Counted from the first letter of the stretch, positions 36,214 through 45,648 are shown. The stretch: DNA of 64,000 nucleotides from Nitrobacter sp039808345 (GCF_047824785.1 NZ_CP181167.1:3224001-3288000); one strand, 5' to 3'. The notes: generated from the letters alone by a model not told the origin. Numbers and translations: made by a program.

Positions 36214-37230
36214 ATGCAGATTGGCATGATCGGGCTGGGACGGATGGGAGCCAACATCGTTCGCCGTCTGATGAAGAACGGAGGCCATCACGCCGTCGTC
36301 TACGACATCAGCGAGCAGGCCGTCGCCGCGCTTGCCGCCGAGGGAGCCGCAGCCGCGACCGATCTTGAAGACTTCGTCCGCAAGCTCGAAAAGCCGCGCG
36401 CCGTCTGGATCATGCTGCCCGCCGGAGCGGTGACGGAGTCCACCATCGCGACGATCGCCGGACTGCTCGATGGCGACGATATCATCATCGATGGCGGCAA
36501 CACCTTCTGGCAGGACGATATCCGGCGCGCCGCAACATTGCGCGAGAAGGGCGTCCATTATGTCGATGTCGGCACCAGCGGCGGAGTGTGGGGCTTCGAA
36601 CGCGGCTACTGCATGATGATCGGCGGCGACAGGACGGTGGTTGATCGTCTCGATCCGATTTTCGCATCGCTGGCGCCCGGCCACGGCGACATTCCGAGAA
36701 CGCCGAGCCGGGATGGCCGCGATCCGCGCGTCGAGCAAGGCTACCTTCACACCGGGCCCGTCGGCTCCGGCCATTTCGTCAAGATGGTGCATAACGGCAT
36801 CGAATACGGCCTGATGCAGGCCTATGCCGAAGGTTTCGACATACTCAGGAACGCGAACATCCCTGCGCTGCCGGAGCATCACCGGTTCAACCTTGACCTC
36901 GCGGATATCGCCGAGGTCTGGCGTCGCGGCAGCGTCATTTCATCCTGGCTGCTCGATCTGACAGCTTCCGCGCTGGCCCGCAGCGACACTCTCGAAGCTT
37001 ACTCGGGATTTGTCGCGGACTCCGGCGAGGGCCGATGGACCGTCAACGCCGCCATTGATGAAGCCGTTCCCGCCGAAGTTCTGACGGCGGCGCTGTTCGC
37101 GCGATTTCGTTCGCGTCAGCAACATACGTTCGCGGAAAAAATCCTCTCCGCGATGCGGGAAGGATTCGGAGGGCACAGGGAGCCCGGAGAAGCCGATCCC
37201 TCCGCAAAGGAAAGGACCGCGAATCGATGA
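36214..37230 (+). CDS. gnd: 6-Phosphogluconate dehydrogenase, decarboxylating, short (NAD-type) form
   Basis: A 338-residue enzyme that oxidises 6-phosphogluconate to ribulose-5-phosphate and CO2. Nucleotide-binding start MQIGMIGLGRMGANIVRRL, then an Asp (D31) at the end of the second strand (VVYDIS), which favours NAD over NADP. Substrate motifs IIDGGNTFWQDD, VDVGTSGGVWGFERGYCMMIGG and GHFVKMVHNGIEYGLMQA. The length matches the shorter GndA/YqeC type, not the roughly 470-residue E. coli form. Strong ribosome-binding site (ggagaagga). Overlaps zwf by ATGA. Confidence 0.94.
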   Translation: MQIGMIGLGRMGANIVRRLMKNGGHHAVVYDISEQAVAALAAEGAAAATDLEDFVRKLEKPRAVWIMLPAGAVTESTIATIAGLLDGDDIIIDGGNTFWQDDIRRAATLREKGVHYVDVGTSGGVWGFERGYCMMIGGDRTVVDRLDPIFASLAPGHGDIPRTPSRDGRDPRVEQGYLHTGPVGSGHFVKMVHNGIEYGLMQAYAEGFDILRNANIPALPEHHRFNLDLADIAEVWRRGSVISSWLLDLTASALARSDTLEAYSGFVADSGEGRWTVNAAIDEAVPAEVLTAALFARFRSRQQHTFAEKILSAMREGFGGHREPGEADPSAKERTANR

Positions 37231-38741
37231 CGGTCACAAGCAACATACCGCGCAAACCGGAGCCATGCTGCTTCGTCATCTTCGGCGCCACCGGCGATCT
37301 CACCCATCGCCTGATCATTCCGGCGCTCTACAACCTTGCCGAGTCAGACCTGCTGCCGGAGCCGTTTTGCATTGTCGGCGTCGTCCGCAAGCAGATGTCG
37401 GACCACGATCTCCGCCAAAGCCTGATGGAGGGCCTGAAGAAGCACGCCACGCGGCCCGTCAAAACCGACATCGCCGAAAAGGTGCTCAACTGCCTGACGT
37501 GCATCGAAGCCGATCCCTCCGATCCGTCCTCGTTCGATGCGCTGAACGGGGTGTGTGAAGGACTCGCGGCGAAAACGGGGACATGCGGCAACCGCCTGTT
37601 CTATCTCGCCGTGCCGCCGACGGCCTTCGCGCCGATCGCGGAGCAACTCGCCCGCGTCGGGCTGCTGCGAGAGACAAACGGCATATGGCGCCGCCTGGTG
37701 GTCGAAAAGCCGTTCGGGACCGATCTCGCATCCGCCAGATCACTCAATGCAAGGCTGCTCAAGATCGCCGACGAAAATCAGATCTATCGGATCGATCACT
37801 ATCTCGGCAAGGAGACCGTCCAGAACATCCTTGTTCTGCGTTTCGCCAACGGCATGTTCGAGCCGATCTGGAATCGCAACCACATCGATCATATCCAGAT
37901 CACCGTCGACGAAAAACTGTCGGTCGGACATCGCGGCAGTTTCTACGACGCCACCGGGGCCCTGAGGGACATGGTGCCGAACCATCTGTTCCAGTTGCTG
38001 TCGCTGGTGACGATGGAGCCGCCGCGACGGTTCGAAGCTCACGCGGTGCGCTCGGAGAAAGCGGAAGTGCTGGCCGCCATCCAGACGCAGACGCCGGAGG
38101 AAGCGCTGAGAAATTCGGTGCGCGGACAATACCATGCCGGGCAGGTCGGCGGCGAGGCGGTCGTCGATTATCGCAGTGCCCCCAACGTCAAGCCCGACAG
38201 CACCACCGAGACCTATGCGGCGCTCAAGCTGACCATCGATAACTGGCGATGGGCCGGCGTTCCGTTCTACCTGCGGACCGGCAAGGCGCTCGGCCTCAAG
38301 CGCACCGAGGTGGCCATCAAGTTCAAGCAGGCGCCGTTCGCGATGTTTCGCTGCACGCCGGTGGACCAGCTGTCGCACAACTATCTGGTCATCGGCATCG
38401 AACCGGCCGAAGGCATCACGATGCAGTTCAACACCAAGGTGCCCGGCCCCTCGATCTCGATCGACGGCGTCGAGATGAAATTCCGCTACAAGGATTACTT
38501 CCACGCCGCGCCGAGCACCGGCTACGAAACCCTGATCTACGATTGCATGACCGGCGACAACATCCTGTTTCAGCGCGCGGACGGCGTAGAGGCCGGGTGG
38601 CAGGCGGTGCAGCCGTTCCTGGATGCCTGGAAGAAGGCCGGCGCCGACGGGCTGGTCGGCTATGAGGCGGGCAGCGAAGGCCCAAGTGAGGCCGACGACC
38701 TGCTGGCGCGGGACGGCAACCAATGGCGCGATCTGACATGA
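37227..38741 (+). CDS. zwf: Glucose-6-phosphate 1-dehydrogenase
   Basis: A 504-residue enzyme, the first step of the oxidative pentose phosphate pathway. NADP-binding FGATGDLTHR (residues 19-28) and the active-site signature RIDHYLGKETVQN are present, followed by the usual C-terminal domain. It overlaps gnd upstream and pgl downstream by four bases each (ATGA), so the three genes are probably translated together. Confidence 0.97.
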   Translation: MTVTSNIPRKPEPCCFVIFGATGDLTHRLIIPALYNLAESDLLPEPFCIVGVVRKQMSDHDLRQSLMEGLKKHATRPVKTDIAEKVLNCLTCIEADPSDPSSFDALNGVCEGLAAKTGTCGNRLFYLAVPPTAFAPIAEQLARVGLLRETNGIWRRLVVEKPFGTDLASARSLNARLLKIADENQIYRIDHYLGKETVQNILVLRFANGMFEPIWNRNHIDHIQITVDEKLSVGHRGSFYDATGALRDMVPNHLFQLLSLVTMEPPRRFEAHAVRSEKAEVLAAIQTQTPEEALRNSVRGQYHAGQVGGEAVVDYRSAPNVKPDSTTETYAALKLTIDNWRWAGVPFYLRTGKALGLKRTEVAIKFKQAPFAMFRCTPVDQLSHNYLVIGIEPAEGITMQFNTKVPGPSISIDGVEMKFRYKDYFHAAPSTGYETLIYDCMTGDNILFQRADGVEAGWQAVQPFLDAWKKAGADGLVGYEAGSEGPSEADDLLARDGNQWRDLT

Positions 38742-39478
38742 CATCCGCTGACGCCGGCCGCAGGTTTCAGGTGCTGCCGGACGCCGGGGCGATCGCGACC
38801 GAAGCCGCGGAACGTATCATCCTTCGGATTGCGGCGAATGCGGCGCGGCCGGCGATATGCCTGACCGGCGGCTCCGGCCCGAAAGCGCTTTATGCGCTGC
38901 TGGGCGGCCCGGACTATCGTTCGCGGATCGCCTGGGATCGCGTTCACTGGTTCATCGGCGACGAGCGTTTCGTGAGCGCAGGCGACGAGCGCAACAACAT
39001 GGCGATGGCCAGGGAGCTTTTCCTGAACCGTTGCGCCCCGCCGGGCAACATCCATCCGATGCCAACGGACGCATCCGGCCCGGATGCGGCGGCGCGGCTT
39101 TACGAGCGCGAACTGCAAGCGTTTTACGGGGCGGACCAACTTGACCCGGCCAGGCCGCTTTTCGATCTTGTCCTGATGGGGCTTGGGCCGGACGGGCATA
39201 CCGCCTCGCTGTTTCCCGAAGATCGAGCGCTCGATGAAACCAAGCGATGGGTCGTCGGCGTGGACCGCGCGCCCGTCGAGCCTTTCGTGCCCCGCGTCAC
39301 CCTGACGCTTCCGGCGCTGGCTTCCTCACGCGAGATGCTGTTTCTCGTCAGCGGCGAGGCCAAGCACGGCATCCTCTCGAAGATCAGGGCCGGCGCCGAT
39401 CTGCCCGGCGCGCGCGCGCGCTCCAACGGCGTCACGACCTGGTTGACCGATACCGCGGCCGCAGGATCGACGGCATGA
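38738..39478 (+). CDS. pgl: 6-Phosphogluconolactonase
   Basis: A 246-residue enzyme (DevB type) hydrolysing 6-phosphogluconolactone. Motifs ICLTGGSGPKALY, VHWFIGDERFVSAGDERNNMAMARE and LMGLGPDGHTASLFPE are diagnostic. The ATG at 38738 overlaps the zwf stop; the stop overlaps gntK. An upstream in-frame ATG at 38723 lies inside zwf and is not preferred. Confidence 0.95.
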   Translation: MTSADAGRRFQVLPDAGAIATEAAERIILRIAANAARPAICLTGGSGPKALYALLGGPDYRSRIAWDRVHWFIGDERFVSAGDERNNMAMARELFLNRCAPPGNIHPMPTDASGPDAAARLYERELQAFYGADQLDPARPLFDLVLMGLGPDGHTASLFPEDRALDETKRWVVGVDRAPVEPFVPRVTLTLPALASSREMLFLVSGEAKHGILSKIRAGADLPGARARSNGVTTWLTDTAAAGSTA

Positions 39479-40026
39479 ATGCCGGCGGAGGCGCCGCCTT
39501 TCGCGCGCTGATCGTCATGGGCGTGTCGGGATCGGGCAAAAGCATCATCGCGGGCGCGCTGGGCCGGCGGCTGGGATGGATCGTCGAGGATGGCGACCGT
39601 TTCCATGCAAAAAGCAATATCGATAAAATGCGCGCCGGCATCGCGTTGACCGACGAGGACAGGTGGCCGTGGCTGCACGCCGTCGCCGCGGAGATCGGCC
39701 GCAGGCGCGCGGACGGCACGAGCGTGATCATGGCCTGCTCCGCGCTCAAGCGCGCCTATCGCGATATTCTCGTGCAGGGCCACAGCGACACCCGCATCGT
39801 CTACCTGCGCGGCGACAAGGACCTGATCGCGAGCCGTCTCACGGCGAGAGGTGAGCATTTCATGCCGCGGGGACTGCTCGATAGCCAGTTCGCGACACTG
39901 GAGGAGCCGACCGAGGATGAGCGGCCCATTGTTGTCGACATCGACGCGACCATAAAAGATATCACCGATCGCATCATCATCGCGCTCGATCAAAGCCGAT
40001 GGAGGATTCTCCGGCGAGGTGGATGA
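39475..40026 (+). CDS. gntK: Gluconokinase
   Basis: A 183-residue kinase with a Walker A GVSGSGKS (16-23), EDGDRFHAKSNIDKMRAGIALTDEDRWPWL and ACSALKRAYRDILV, as in GntK/IdnK. It phosphorylates gluconate to 6-phosphogluconate, feeding gnd directly. Last gene of the gnd-zwf-pgl-gntK operon, joined by an ATGA overlap. With no edd/eda in view, gluconate probably enters the pentose phosphate route, though such genes could lie elsewhere. Confidence 0.94.
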   Translation: MNAGGGAAFRALIVMGVSGSGKSIIAGALGRRLGWIVEDGDRFHAKSNIDKMRAGIALTDEDRWPWLHAVAAEIGRRRADGTSVIMACSALKRAYRDILVQGHSDTRIVYLRGDKDLIASRLTARGEHFMPRGLLDSQFATLEEPTEDERPIVVDIDATIKDITDRIIIALDQSRWRILRRGG

Positions 40027-40027
40027 C

Positions 40028-40159
40028 CTGTTCGCGTGAAGAAAACGCGACCAGACAATCATTTCCAGCGCATGGTCCGATTCAACTGGAACGGATCATG
40101 CTCTAGAGCATCGGACCCGAAAGTGGGAACCGGTTTCGGGATAAATCCGATGCTCAATC
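40028..40159. repeat. Dispersed repeats downstream of gntK (family B half-copy, family C variant)
   Basis: 40028-40048 carries ttcgcgtgaagaaaacgcga, a reverse-orientation half of family B. 40104-40159 has agagcatcgg...gaaccggtttcgggataaatccgatgctc, an inverted pair gagcatcgg / ccgatgctc with the caccggtttc-type centre of family C. No coding potential is seen in 40027-40299. Confidence 0.65.
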
Positions 40160-40202
40160 AATTAACTGGAGCGGCGGCGCTGATTCCATTTGACCGGCCG
40201 CC

Positions 40203-40310
40203 GCTCTAGAGTCTGTTTCAACTGCGTTGAATCAGACTCGTCGCTTATCTTTCTGTTTGAGCATGATCTTGTCCGAAAACCGGTTTCCACTTTTCGGGAT
40301 CATGCTCTAG
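40203..40310. repeat. Composite repeat: family D then family C
   Basis: The first part is ctctagagtctgtttcaac-tgcg-ttgaatcagactcgtcgctta (D). The second is gagcatgatc-ttgtccgaaaaccggtttccacttttcg-ggatcatgctctag (C), with near-perfect inverted ends. The same D-then-C order occurs at 61210-61304. The last codons and the stop (40300-40302) of the GH15 gene lie inside the C part. Confidence 0.8.
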
Positions 40311-42189
40311 CCCGCTGCATCGCCGGTTTGCGGGCCGCGTTGAGATTGTGGATCGTGTTAACGAGCGCGATGTGGGTCAGCGCCTGCGGAAAATTTCCGG
40401 TCAGGCGGCGGGCGACCGGATCGTATTCTTCCGATAGCAAGCCAAGATCGTTCGCCACCCCCGCAACCCGATTCAGCAGCGTCTCGGCGCGCTCGATATC
40501 GCCGCCCAGCACATAAGCGTCGGCGAGCCAGAGCGTGCAGGCCAGAAAGGCCCCCTCGATCGGCGGCTGCTCGTCCGTCACCGCGCGCGGATCATGCCTG
40601 AGCACGAAGCCGTCCGGCATCAGATGCTGCTCCACCGCGGCCAGCATTCCCGCAACACGCGGATCGGAAGCCGGCAGGAATCCGACCGACGGAATAAGAA
40701 GCGTGCTGGCGTCGAGCAGCTTCGAGCCATAGGATTCGACGAAGGTGTTTTGTTCGCGATCAAAACCCTTTTCGCAGACGTCGCGATGAATCATCTCGCG
40801 CAGTTCACGCCAGCGCTCGACCGGCCCGTGGAAACCGAAATGCTCCACGCTCTTGATGCCGCGGTCGAACGCCACCCAGGCCAGCACCTTCGACGAGACG
40901 TAGTGCTTGCCAGGTCCCCTCAGCTCCCAGATGCCGGAATCCGTTTCATTCCAGATCCGGCCGAGATGCTCGAGCAGTTCGCATTCCAGATCCCAGGTCG
41001 GCTCGCGCAACTTGAGGTTTGCTTCTCTCGACTGGTGGAACGCGTCCATCAGTTCGCCGAAGACATCAAGCTGCAACTGGGCGTAGGCCGCGTTTCCGAT
41101 CCTGACCGGCCGCGCGCCCTCATAGCCAGGCAGCCAGTCGGCTTCCCACTCCGTGAGACGACGTTGCCCGAGGATGCCGTACATGATCTGCATGTCGGCG
41201 GGCGAGCCGGCGACCGATCGCAGCAGCCAGTCGTGCCAGTCCGACGCTTCGTCGTGATAGCCGCTGTTCATCAGCGCGAGCAGCGTGAAGGTCGCGTCGC
41301 GCAGCCAGCAGAACCGGTAATCCCAATTGCGCGCGCCGCCGAGCTTTTCGGGAAGCGAGGTTGTCGGCGCCGCGACGATGCCGCCGGAGGGCGCATAGAT
41401 CATGGCTTTCAGGGCAACCAGGGAGCGCATCGCAAGATCACGATACGGTCCATCGTAGTCGAACTTTCCGCACCAGTCGCGCCAGAACGCCTCGGTGTCC
41501 CGCAACGCCTTCGCAGGATCGATCGGGGCTGGAACGGCAAGATGCGATGCGCCGTAGGCCATCACGAACGGGATCGTCTGCCCTGCGCTGACCTCGAAGT
41601 CGGCGACAGTGGTCATGGTCTCGCCGCGCGTCTCGACCGGCGTGCGCAGCACCAGCATGTCCGGCCCGCAAATGGCGAGCAGCGCCCGATCCTCCGTACG
41701 ATGGACCCATGGCACGTCTTTTCCAAAACCGAACCGGATCACCAGGTCCATGTGCATCTTCACGCGACCGCGGTCTCCCCGGACGAGGCGGACGATATCG
41801 GTCGCCGTGTCGCGTGGCGGCATGAAGTCGATCAACGTGACGGCGCCGCCGGCGGTCTCAAAACGCGTTTCGAGGATAAGGCCGTCTCCGCGATAGCCAT
41901 GGCTCGAACGCTCGATCTTTTCCGAAGGAGCGATCCGCCAATGGCCGTTGCGTTCATCGCCCAGAAGAGCGGAAAAACAGGCATCGGAATCGAAGCAGGG
42001 CCAGCAAAGCCAGTCGATCGACCCCGTCCGGTCGACGAGCGCGACGGTCTCGCCGTCGCCGATGATTCCGTAGTCTTCGATTCTGCTTGGCAATTTGGCA
42101 GATCTCGGCGGGTAAGCTGGAAACAGGGATGCAAGCCGAAACAAGGTGACGGAACGGTCAGTATTATTCATCGGCGAGCGGTTGGCCAC
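40300..42189 (-). CDS. Glycoside hydrolase family 15 (glucoamylase/trehalase-like)
   Basis: A 629-residue GH15 protein. The N-terminal domain starts near SRIEDYGIIGDGETVALVDRTGSIDWLCWPCFDSDACF; the catalytic (alpha/alpha)6 barrel shows GARNWDYRFCWLRDATFTLLAL and HLGRIWNETDSGIWELRG with the likely general-acid Glu. Similar bacterial enzymes act on trehalose or alpha-glucans; the substrate cannot be told here. No signal peptide. The start is uncertain: ATGs at 42189 and 42171, or a TTG before PSRIEDYG as in relatives. The C-terminal residues RA and the TGA come from the adjoining repeat. Confidence 0.88.
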   Translation of the reverse strand: MANRSPMNNTDRSVTLFRLASLFPAYPPRSAKLPSRIEDYGIIGDGETVALVDRTGSIDWLCWPCFDSDACFSALLGDERNGHWRIAPSEKIERSSHGYRGDGLILETRFETAGGAVTLIDFMPPRDTATDIVRLVRGDRGRVKMHMDLVIRFGFGKDVPWVHRTEDRALLAICGPDMLVLRTPVETRGETMTTVADFEVSAGQTIPFVMAYGASHLAVPAPIDPAKALRDTEAFWRDWCGKFDYDGPYRDLAMRSLVALKAMIYAPSGGIVAAPTTSLPEKLGGARNWDYRFCWLRDATFTLLALMNSGYHDEASDWHDWLLRSVAGSPADMQIMYGILGQRRLTEWEADWLPGYEGARPVRIGNAAYAQLQLDVFGELMDAFHQSREANLKLREPTWDLECELLEHLGRIWNETDSGIWELRGPGKHYVSSKVLAWVAFDRGIKSVEHFGFHGPVERWRELREMIHRDVCEKGFDREQNTFVESYGSKLLDASTLLIPSVGFLPASDPRVAGMLAAVEQHLMPDGFVLRHDPRAVTDEQPPIEGAFLACTLWLADAYVLGGDIERAETLLNRVAGVANDLGLLSEEYDPVARRLTGNFPQALTHIALVNTIHNLNAARKPAMQRARA

Positions 42190-42243
42190 CCCGCCTGGTG
42201 AGTTTTCCGGAATAACAACCTCGTGCGAGTGGAGAACGAAATT

Positions 42244-44235
42244 CTAGGGGATGTAGCTATTGGCGCGGGAATAAGTCAGCCGGTTCTCCTGCAGCGGACG
42301 GCTGGTCGAACCCGTGCCGCGTTTGCTCACCACCCGCCTGTCCGATTCGAGATCCTCGAGGAAGACGGGCTCAGAGAAATAGAACCCCTGCGCGTACTTG
42401 ATCCGCGTCGCGGCCTGCAGATAAGCGAGCTCCTCGAATTTCTCGACGCCTTCCGCGATCACCGTCATTCCCAACGCCTCGCCGAGAGATTCGATAGCCT
42501 TCAAAATACCCTGGCTGCGCGGGCGCTTGTGGATATCGACGATGAACGAGCGGTCGATCTTGATTTCATCGGCGGTGATATCGGCGATAGCCGAGAGCGA
42601 GGAATATCCGATGCCGAAGTCATCGATGGATATCCCGACGCCCAGGCTTCGCAGAACGGGCAGAATTTCCGTCTGGAAATGGGTTTTCGCCACGAACGCA
42701 TCCTCCGTGACCTCGACGATGAATCGCGCCGGGCAGCCGGTTTTCTCCAGCGCGCGCGCGAAGGATGTCATGAAGGCCACGTTCCCGGCCTGCTTGGCGG
42801 CGACGTTGATGCTGATGCTGACGCCTGTGCCGAACCTGTCGTCGATAAGATCGATGGACCTCATGATCTCGGCCAGAACCAGATGCGTCAACTCGTCGAT
42901 CAGGCCGAGCTCGATCGCGAGATCGACGAACGTGCCGGGCGCCTGGATGACACCGTCATCATTGCGCAATCGAACCAGCGCCTCGATGCCCCTGATCTGC
43001 TTTGATCTGATGTCGACCTTGGGCTGGAACGCGCAATAGAACCGCTTGTCGAGAATCGCGAGCCGCAGCGACTGCTCGATCTCCATCCGCGTCAGCGCCT
43101 CGCGCTGCATTCCGGAATCGAAGATGACGGCGCCACCCTTTTTCTCGTTCTTGATGTGATACATCGCGGTATCGGCATTCTGGCGCAGAACCTCGTAGCT
43201 GTCGCCATGATCCGGATAGATGCTCACCCCGATCGAGGCGGAGGCAAAAAGCTCCGATCCCTCGATAAAGAATGGCGCCTTGAGACGCTGCCGCAGATAT
43301 TCGACGTAGTCGGCGAGTTCAGCGTCGTTTTGCACCGGATTGAGCAGGAGCAGGAACTCGTCGCCGCTGATCCGGGACAGCATATCGGTGGCGCGAAGGC
43401 CGAAGCTCAGCCGCCTGGCAACCTCGATCAGAAGTTCATCGCCCGATGCGTGGCCGTAATAGTCGTTGATGTGCTTGAAATTGTCGATGTCGAGAAAAGC
43501 AACCGCAAACCTGACGGGTTGTTCTCCCTCACGGATAAGGCTGTTGGCGTGCTGTTCGATGACGCGCCGGGTCGGCAGACCGGTCAGATCGTCAAAGTAT
43601 GCACAACGAAAAAGCTCCTCCTCGACGGCCTTTTGACCGCTGATATCAACCGAGCTCGACAGCATGAGACTCCTGTCCGAAATCCGGACAGGCTTATGCG
43701 TGGTCAGATAGGTCCTTGCCGCATGATCCGTTCGGATGAGTTCCTCGGATATCCTGATCCGGCCCGACTGCATCACCCCGCGCGCGAGATTGATTCGATC
43801 GTTCAACTCTTTCGAGGGGAGCAGCGCACCTGATGCGGTTCCGACGATATCGCGCGCGGGCACGTTGAACTGCGCCACGGCGGCCGCATTCACGAACACG
43901 AAATTTCCCTGCTCGTCCTGAACCGTCACGGCTGTCGGGAGCAATCTGACGACCTCGTTCAGGAAATCCAGCCGCGAGGAATCGCCGGCCTCGACACCAC
44001 AGTCATTGTAGCCGGTCTCGGACTTATCAGAAGGCGTCGGTTCAGGAGGCGTCGGTCCGCTTCTGCCGGCGACAACAGAAAACTCACTTCGCTCTGGCGC
44101 GCCGGACATGGACTTCCCAACCTTCATCGCGTCTGAAAGGGGAAACTTCCGGGCTTTCAGGCTCTTGCGGGCAGCAACGGCGATCGCGGTCACATACGGC
44201 GCCACCTTCTGCCTTCCCAAGAGATAACCGGGCAC
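42244..44235 (-). CDS. PAS-GGDEF-EAL cyclic-di-GMP signalling protein
   Basis: A 663-residue protein: an unstructured N terminus; a PAS-like sensor (about 90-200, VQDEQGNFVFVNAAAVAQFNV); a diguanylate cyclase domain (about 210-370) with the motif SGDEF in place of GGDEF; and an EAL domain (about 385-630) with GIEALVRLR, VEVTEDAF, ISIDDFGIGYSSLS, KIDRSFI and VIAEGVE. The phosphodiesterase residues look intact; the cyclase may be weak or regulatory. No membrane segment. The start is unsure (GTG at 44235, ATG at 44127 or just after). Monocistronic. Confidence 0.92.
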   Translation of the reverse strand: MPGYLLGRQKVAPYVTAIAVAARKSLKARKFPLSDAMKVGKSMSGAPERSEFSVVAGRSGPTPPEPTPSDKSETGYNDCGVEAGDSSRLDFLNEVVRLLPTAVTVQDEQGNFVFVNAAAVAQFNVPARDIVGTASGALLPSKELNDRINLARGVMQSGRIRISEELIRTDHAARTYLTTHKPVRISDRSLMLSSSVDISGQKAVEEELFRCAYFDDLTGLPTRRVIEQHANSLIREGEQPVRFAVAFLDIDNFKHINDYYGHASGDELLIEVARRLSFGLRATDMLSRISGDEFLLLLNPVQNDAELADYVEYLRQRLKAPFFIEGSELFASASIGVSIYPDHGDSYEVLRQNADTAMYHIKNEKKGGAVIFDSGMQREALTRMEIEQSLRLAILDKRFYCAFQPKVDIRSKQIRGIEALVRLRNDDGVIQAPGTFVDLAIELGLIDELTHLVLAEIMRSIDLIDDRFGTGVSISINVAAKQAGNVAFMTSFARALEKTGCPARFIVEVTEDAFVAKTHFQTEILPVLRSLGVGISIDDFGIGYSSLSAIADITADEIKIDRSFIVDIHKRPRSQGILKAIESLGEALGMTVIAEGVEKFEELAYLQAATRIKYAQGFYFSEPVFLEDLESDRRVVSKRGTGSTSRPLQENRLTYSRANSYIP

Positions 44236-44609
44236 ATTGTAGGTTTAGTTAAATCCGACGCATAAAAAGGGCCGCACTTTCCACATCAAACGCAAAGTCG
44301 CTCAAATCAGTCCCGATTATTATTACCAGTATGTGAACGGATCATCGGCTCGCCCGGCAATGACCAGACGAGCAGAATACGGGAATACCACAAGGTTAAA
44401 GATTACGGAGCCGTTGAACACATCAAGCCGCTTAGAGCGGATGCCTGATCCATGTCCCGCCCGATCTCGCGTCCCAGAGCGTTTTCAAGCAAAGCATGTC
44501 TTCGGGCTCGACCCAAGGATGGACACCGGTTCGCGTGAAGAAAGCGCGACAAAACAAAATATAGAGCCCGCTTCTGATTCCATCAGAAGCGGAAAGACTC
44601 TTGGAAATT
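44236..44609. other. Gene-free region with repeats between the EAL gene and nirK
   Basis: About 370 bases without a gene. It holds a diverged family B copy in reverse orientation (agcgttttcaagcaaag..., gaacc-like centre, ttcgcgtgaagaaagcgcgac) and an E hairpin cgcttctgattccatcagaagcg (together about 44467-44593). The part 44236-44340 is AT-richer than the surroundings and may be the promoter of the EAL gene. Confidence 0.55.
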
Positions 44610-44642
44610 GTGACGTGGAACGCCAAGGACGCTCCACGTCAC
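44610..44642 (-). terminator. Hairpin terminator of the nirK transcript
   Basis: A perfect 10-bp stem gtgacgtgga / tccacgtcac with a 13-base loop lies 10 bases after the nirK stop codon. The minus-strand 3' side runs into AATTTCC, a weak T-tract, so termination may be partial or factor-assisted. Confidence 0.65.
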
Positions 44643-44651
44643 AGTCTGAGG

Positions 44652-45602
44652 TCAGCGGACGAGGATCTTGTCACCACGCCCCATCGAGGGATCGGCCTTG
44701 TCGCTGATCATGAGAATCGCGATGCCGCCGGTCAGCGCGGCGCGCATGGAGTGATTCACCAGCGCATAGGCGCCTTCCTTCGGTGAGATGAGGTCGAAGG
44801 TCGCGGCGTCGCCCGGCGCCAGGGTATAGTTCTGCATCCCGACCATCACGTTCTTCGGGTTGCCCGAGGGATAGATCCGGTCCCAGATGCCGGCGATCGG
44901 ATGAAATCCGGAAAACTCGTTGGGGCCGGCATTGACCATATAGATGCGCACGCGCTCGCCCGGCTTGGCCTCAAGAGTCTGCGTGGCATGTTCATCATGC
45001 ACGGGATCATACTGGAAGGGCACGGCGTTGAAGGCGTTACGCTTCCACTTGTTCGCCATCATGCTGTCGACGTCTTCGGGATTCTCGAAGATCTGATGCT
45101 CGATCAGGACGTACTCACGGTCCGCCTTGGGCATCGCATTGGGGTCTTTCGGATCGATGATGACCACGCCGAACATGCCCCGGGCGATGTGCTGGATCAT
45201 CGGATCGGACCCGCAATGATAGAAGAATACGCCGGGGTGTTCCGGAACGTAGGAGAAGGTCTTGGTCTCGCCGGGCTTGATCGACGCAAAATCCGTCAGA
45301 ACATCCGAGCGCGCGGAGTGCATGTCGATCGAATGCGATTTCTTGTTCGCGGCGTCGTTCTTCAGGGTGAACTCGATGGTGTCTCCTTCCGTCGCCCGGA
45401 TGATCGGACCGGGGACCTGACCGTTGAAGGTCCAGGCGGCGACGGTATTGCCCTGATTGTCGAGCGGGACCGTCACTTCCTTGGCGACCAGTTCGATCTT
45501 GACGGTCTTGGCCTGGGCCGCGGTGATCGCGGCGCCGGCAAGCACCATGACGGCCGCCACGCTCCCCGCGATGACGCCATTCCTCAAACGTGCAGTGGTC
45601 AT
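44652..45602 (-). CDS. nirK: Copper-containing nitrite reductase NirK
   Basis: A 316-residue periplasmic enzyme reducing nitrite to NO. A signal peptide of about 32 residues precedes two cupredoxin domains. All ligands are present: type 1 copper H90, C130, H138, M143; type 2 copper H95, H129 and H284; catalytic Asp93 and His234. The ATG at 45602 has ribosome-binding site gggagag. Last gene of a row of multicopper oxidase, diheme and monoheme cytochrome c genes, the same order as ncgABC-nirK in Nitrosomonas europaea. The cytochromes are likely electron donors or NO/nitrite-tolerance partners; that is inference. Confidence 0.95.
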   Translation of the reverse strand: MTTARLRNGVIAGSVAAVMVLAGAAITAAQAKTVKIELVAKEVTVPLDNQGNTVAAWTFNGQVPGPIIRATEGDTIEFTLKNDAANKKSHSIDMHSARSDVLTDFASIKPGETKTFSYVPEHPGVFFYHCGSDPMIQHIARGMFGVVIIDPKDPNAMPKADREYVLIEHQIFENPEDVDSMMANKWKRNAFNAVPFQYDPVHDEHATQTLEAKPGERVRIYMVNAGPNEFSGFHPIAGIWDRIYPSGNPKNVMVGMQNYTLAPGDAATFDLISPKEGAYALVNHSMRAALTGGIAILMISDKADPSMGRGDKILVR

Positions 45603-45648
45603 TGAAATCGCTCTCCCCTTCATGGCCTGATATGATTCCTAATTGAAT

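Noticed and set aside
40594..42201. Plus-strand open frame opposite the GH15 gene
   Set aside because: Shadow frame; GH15 catalytic motifs are in the minus strand.
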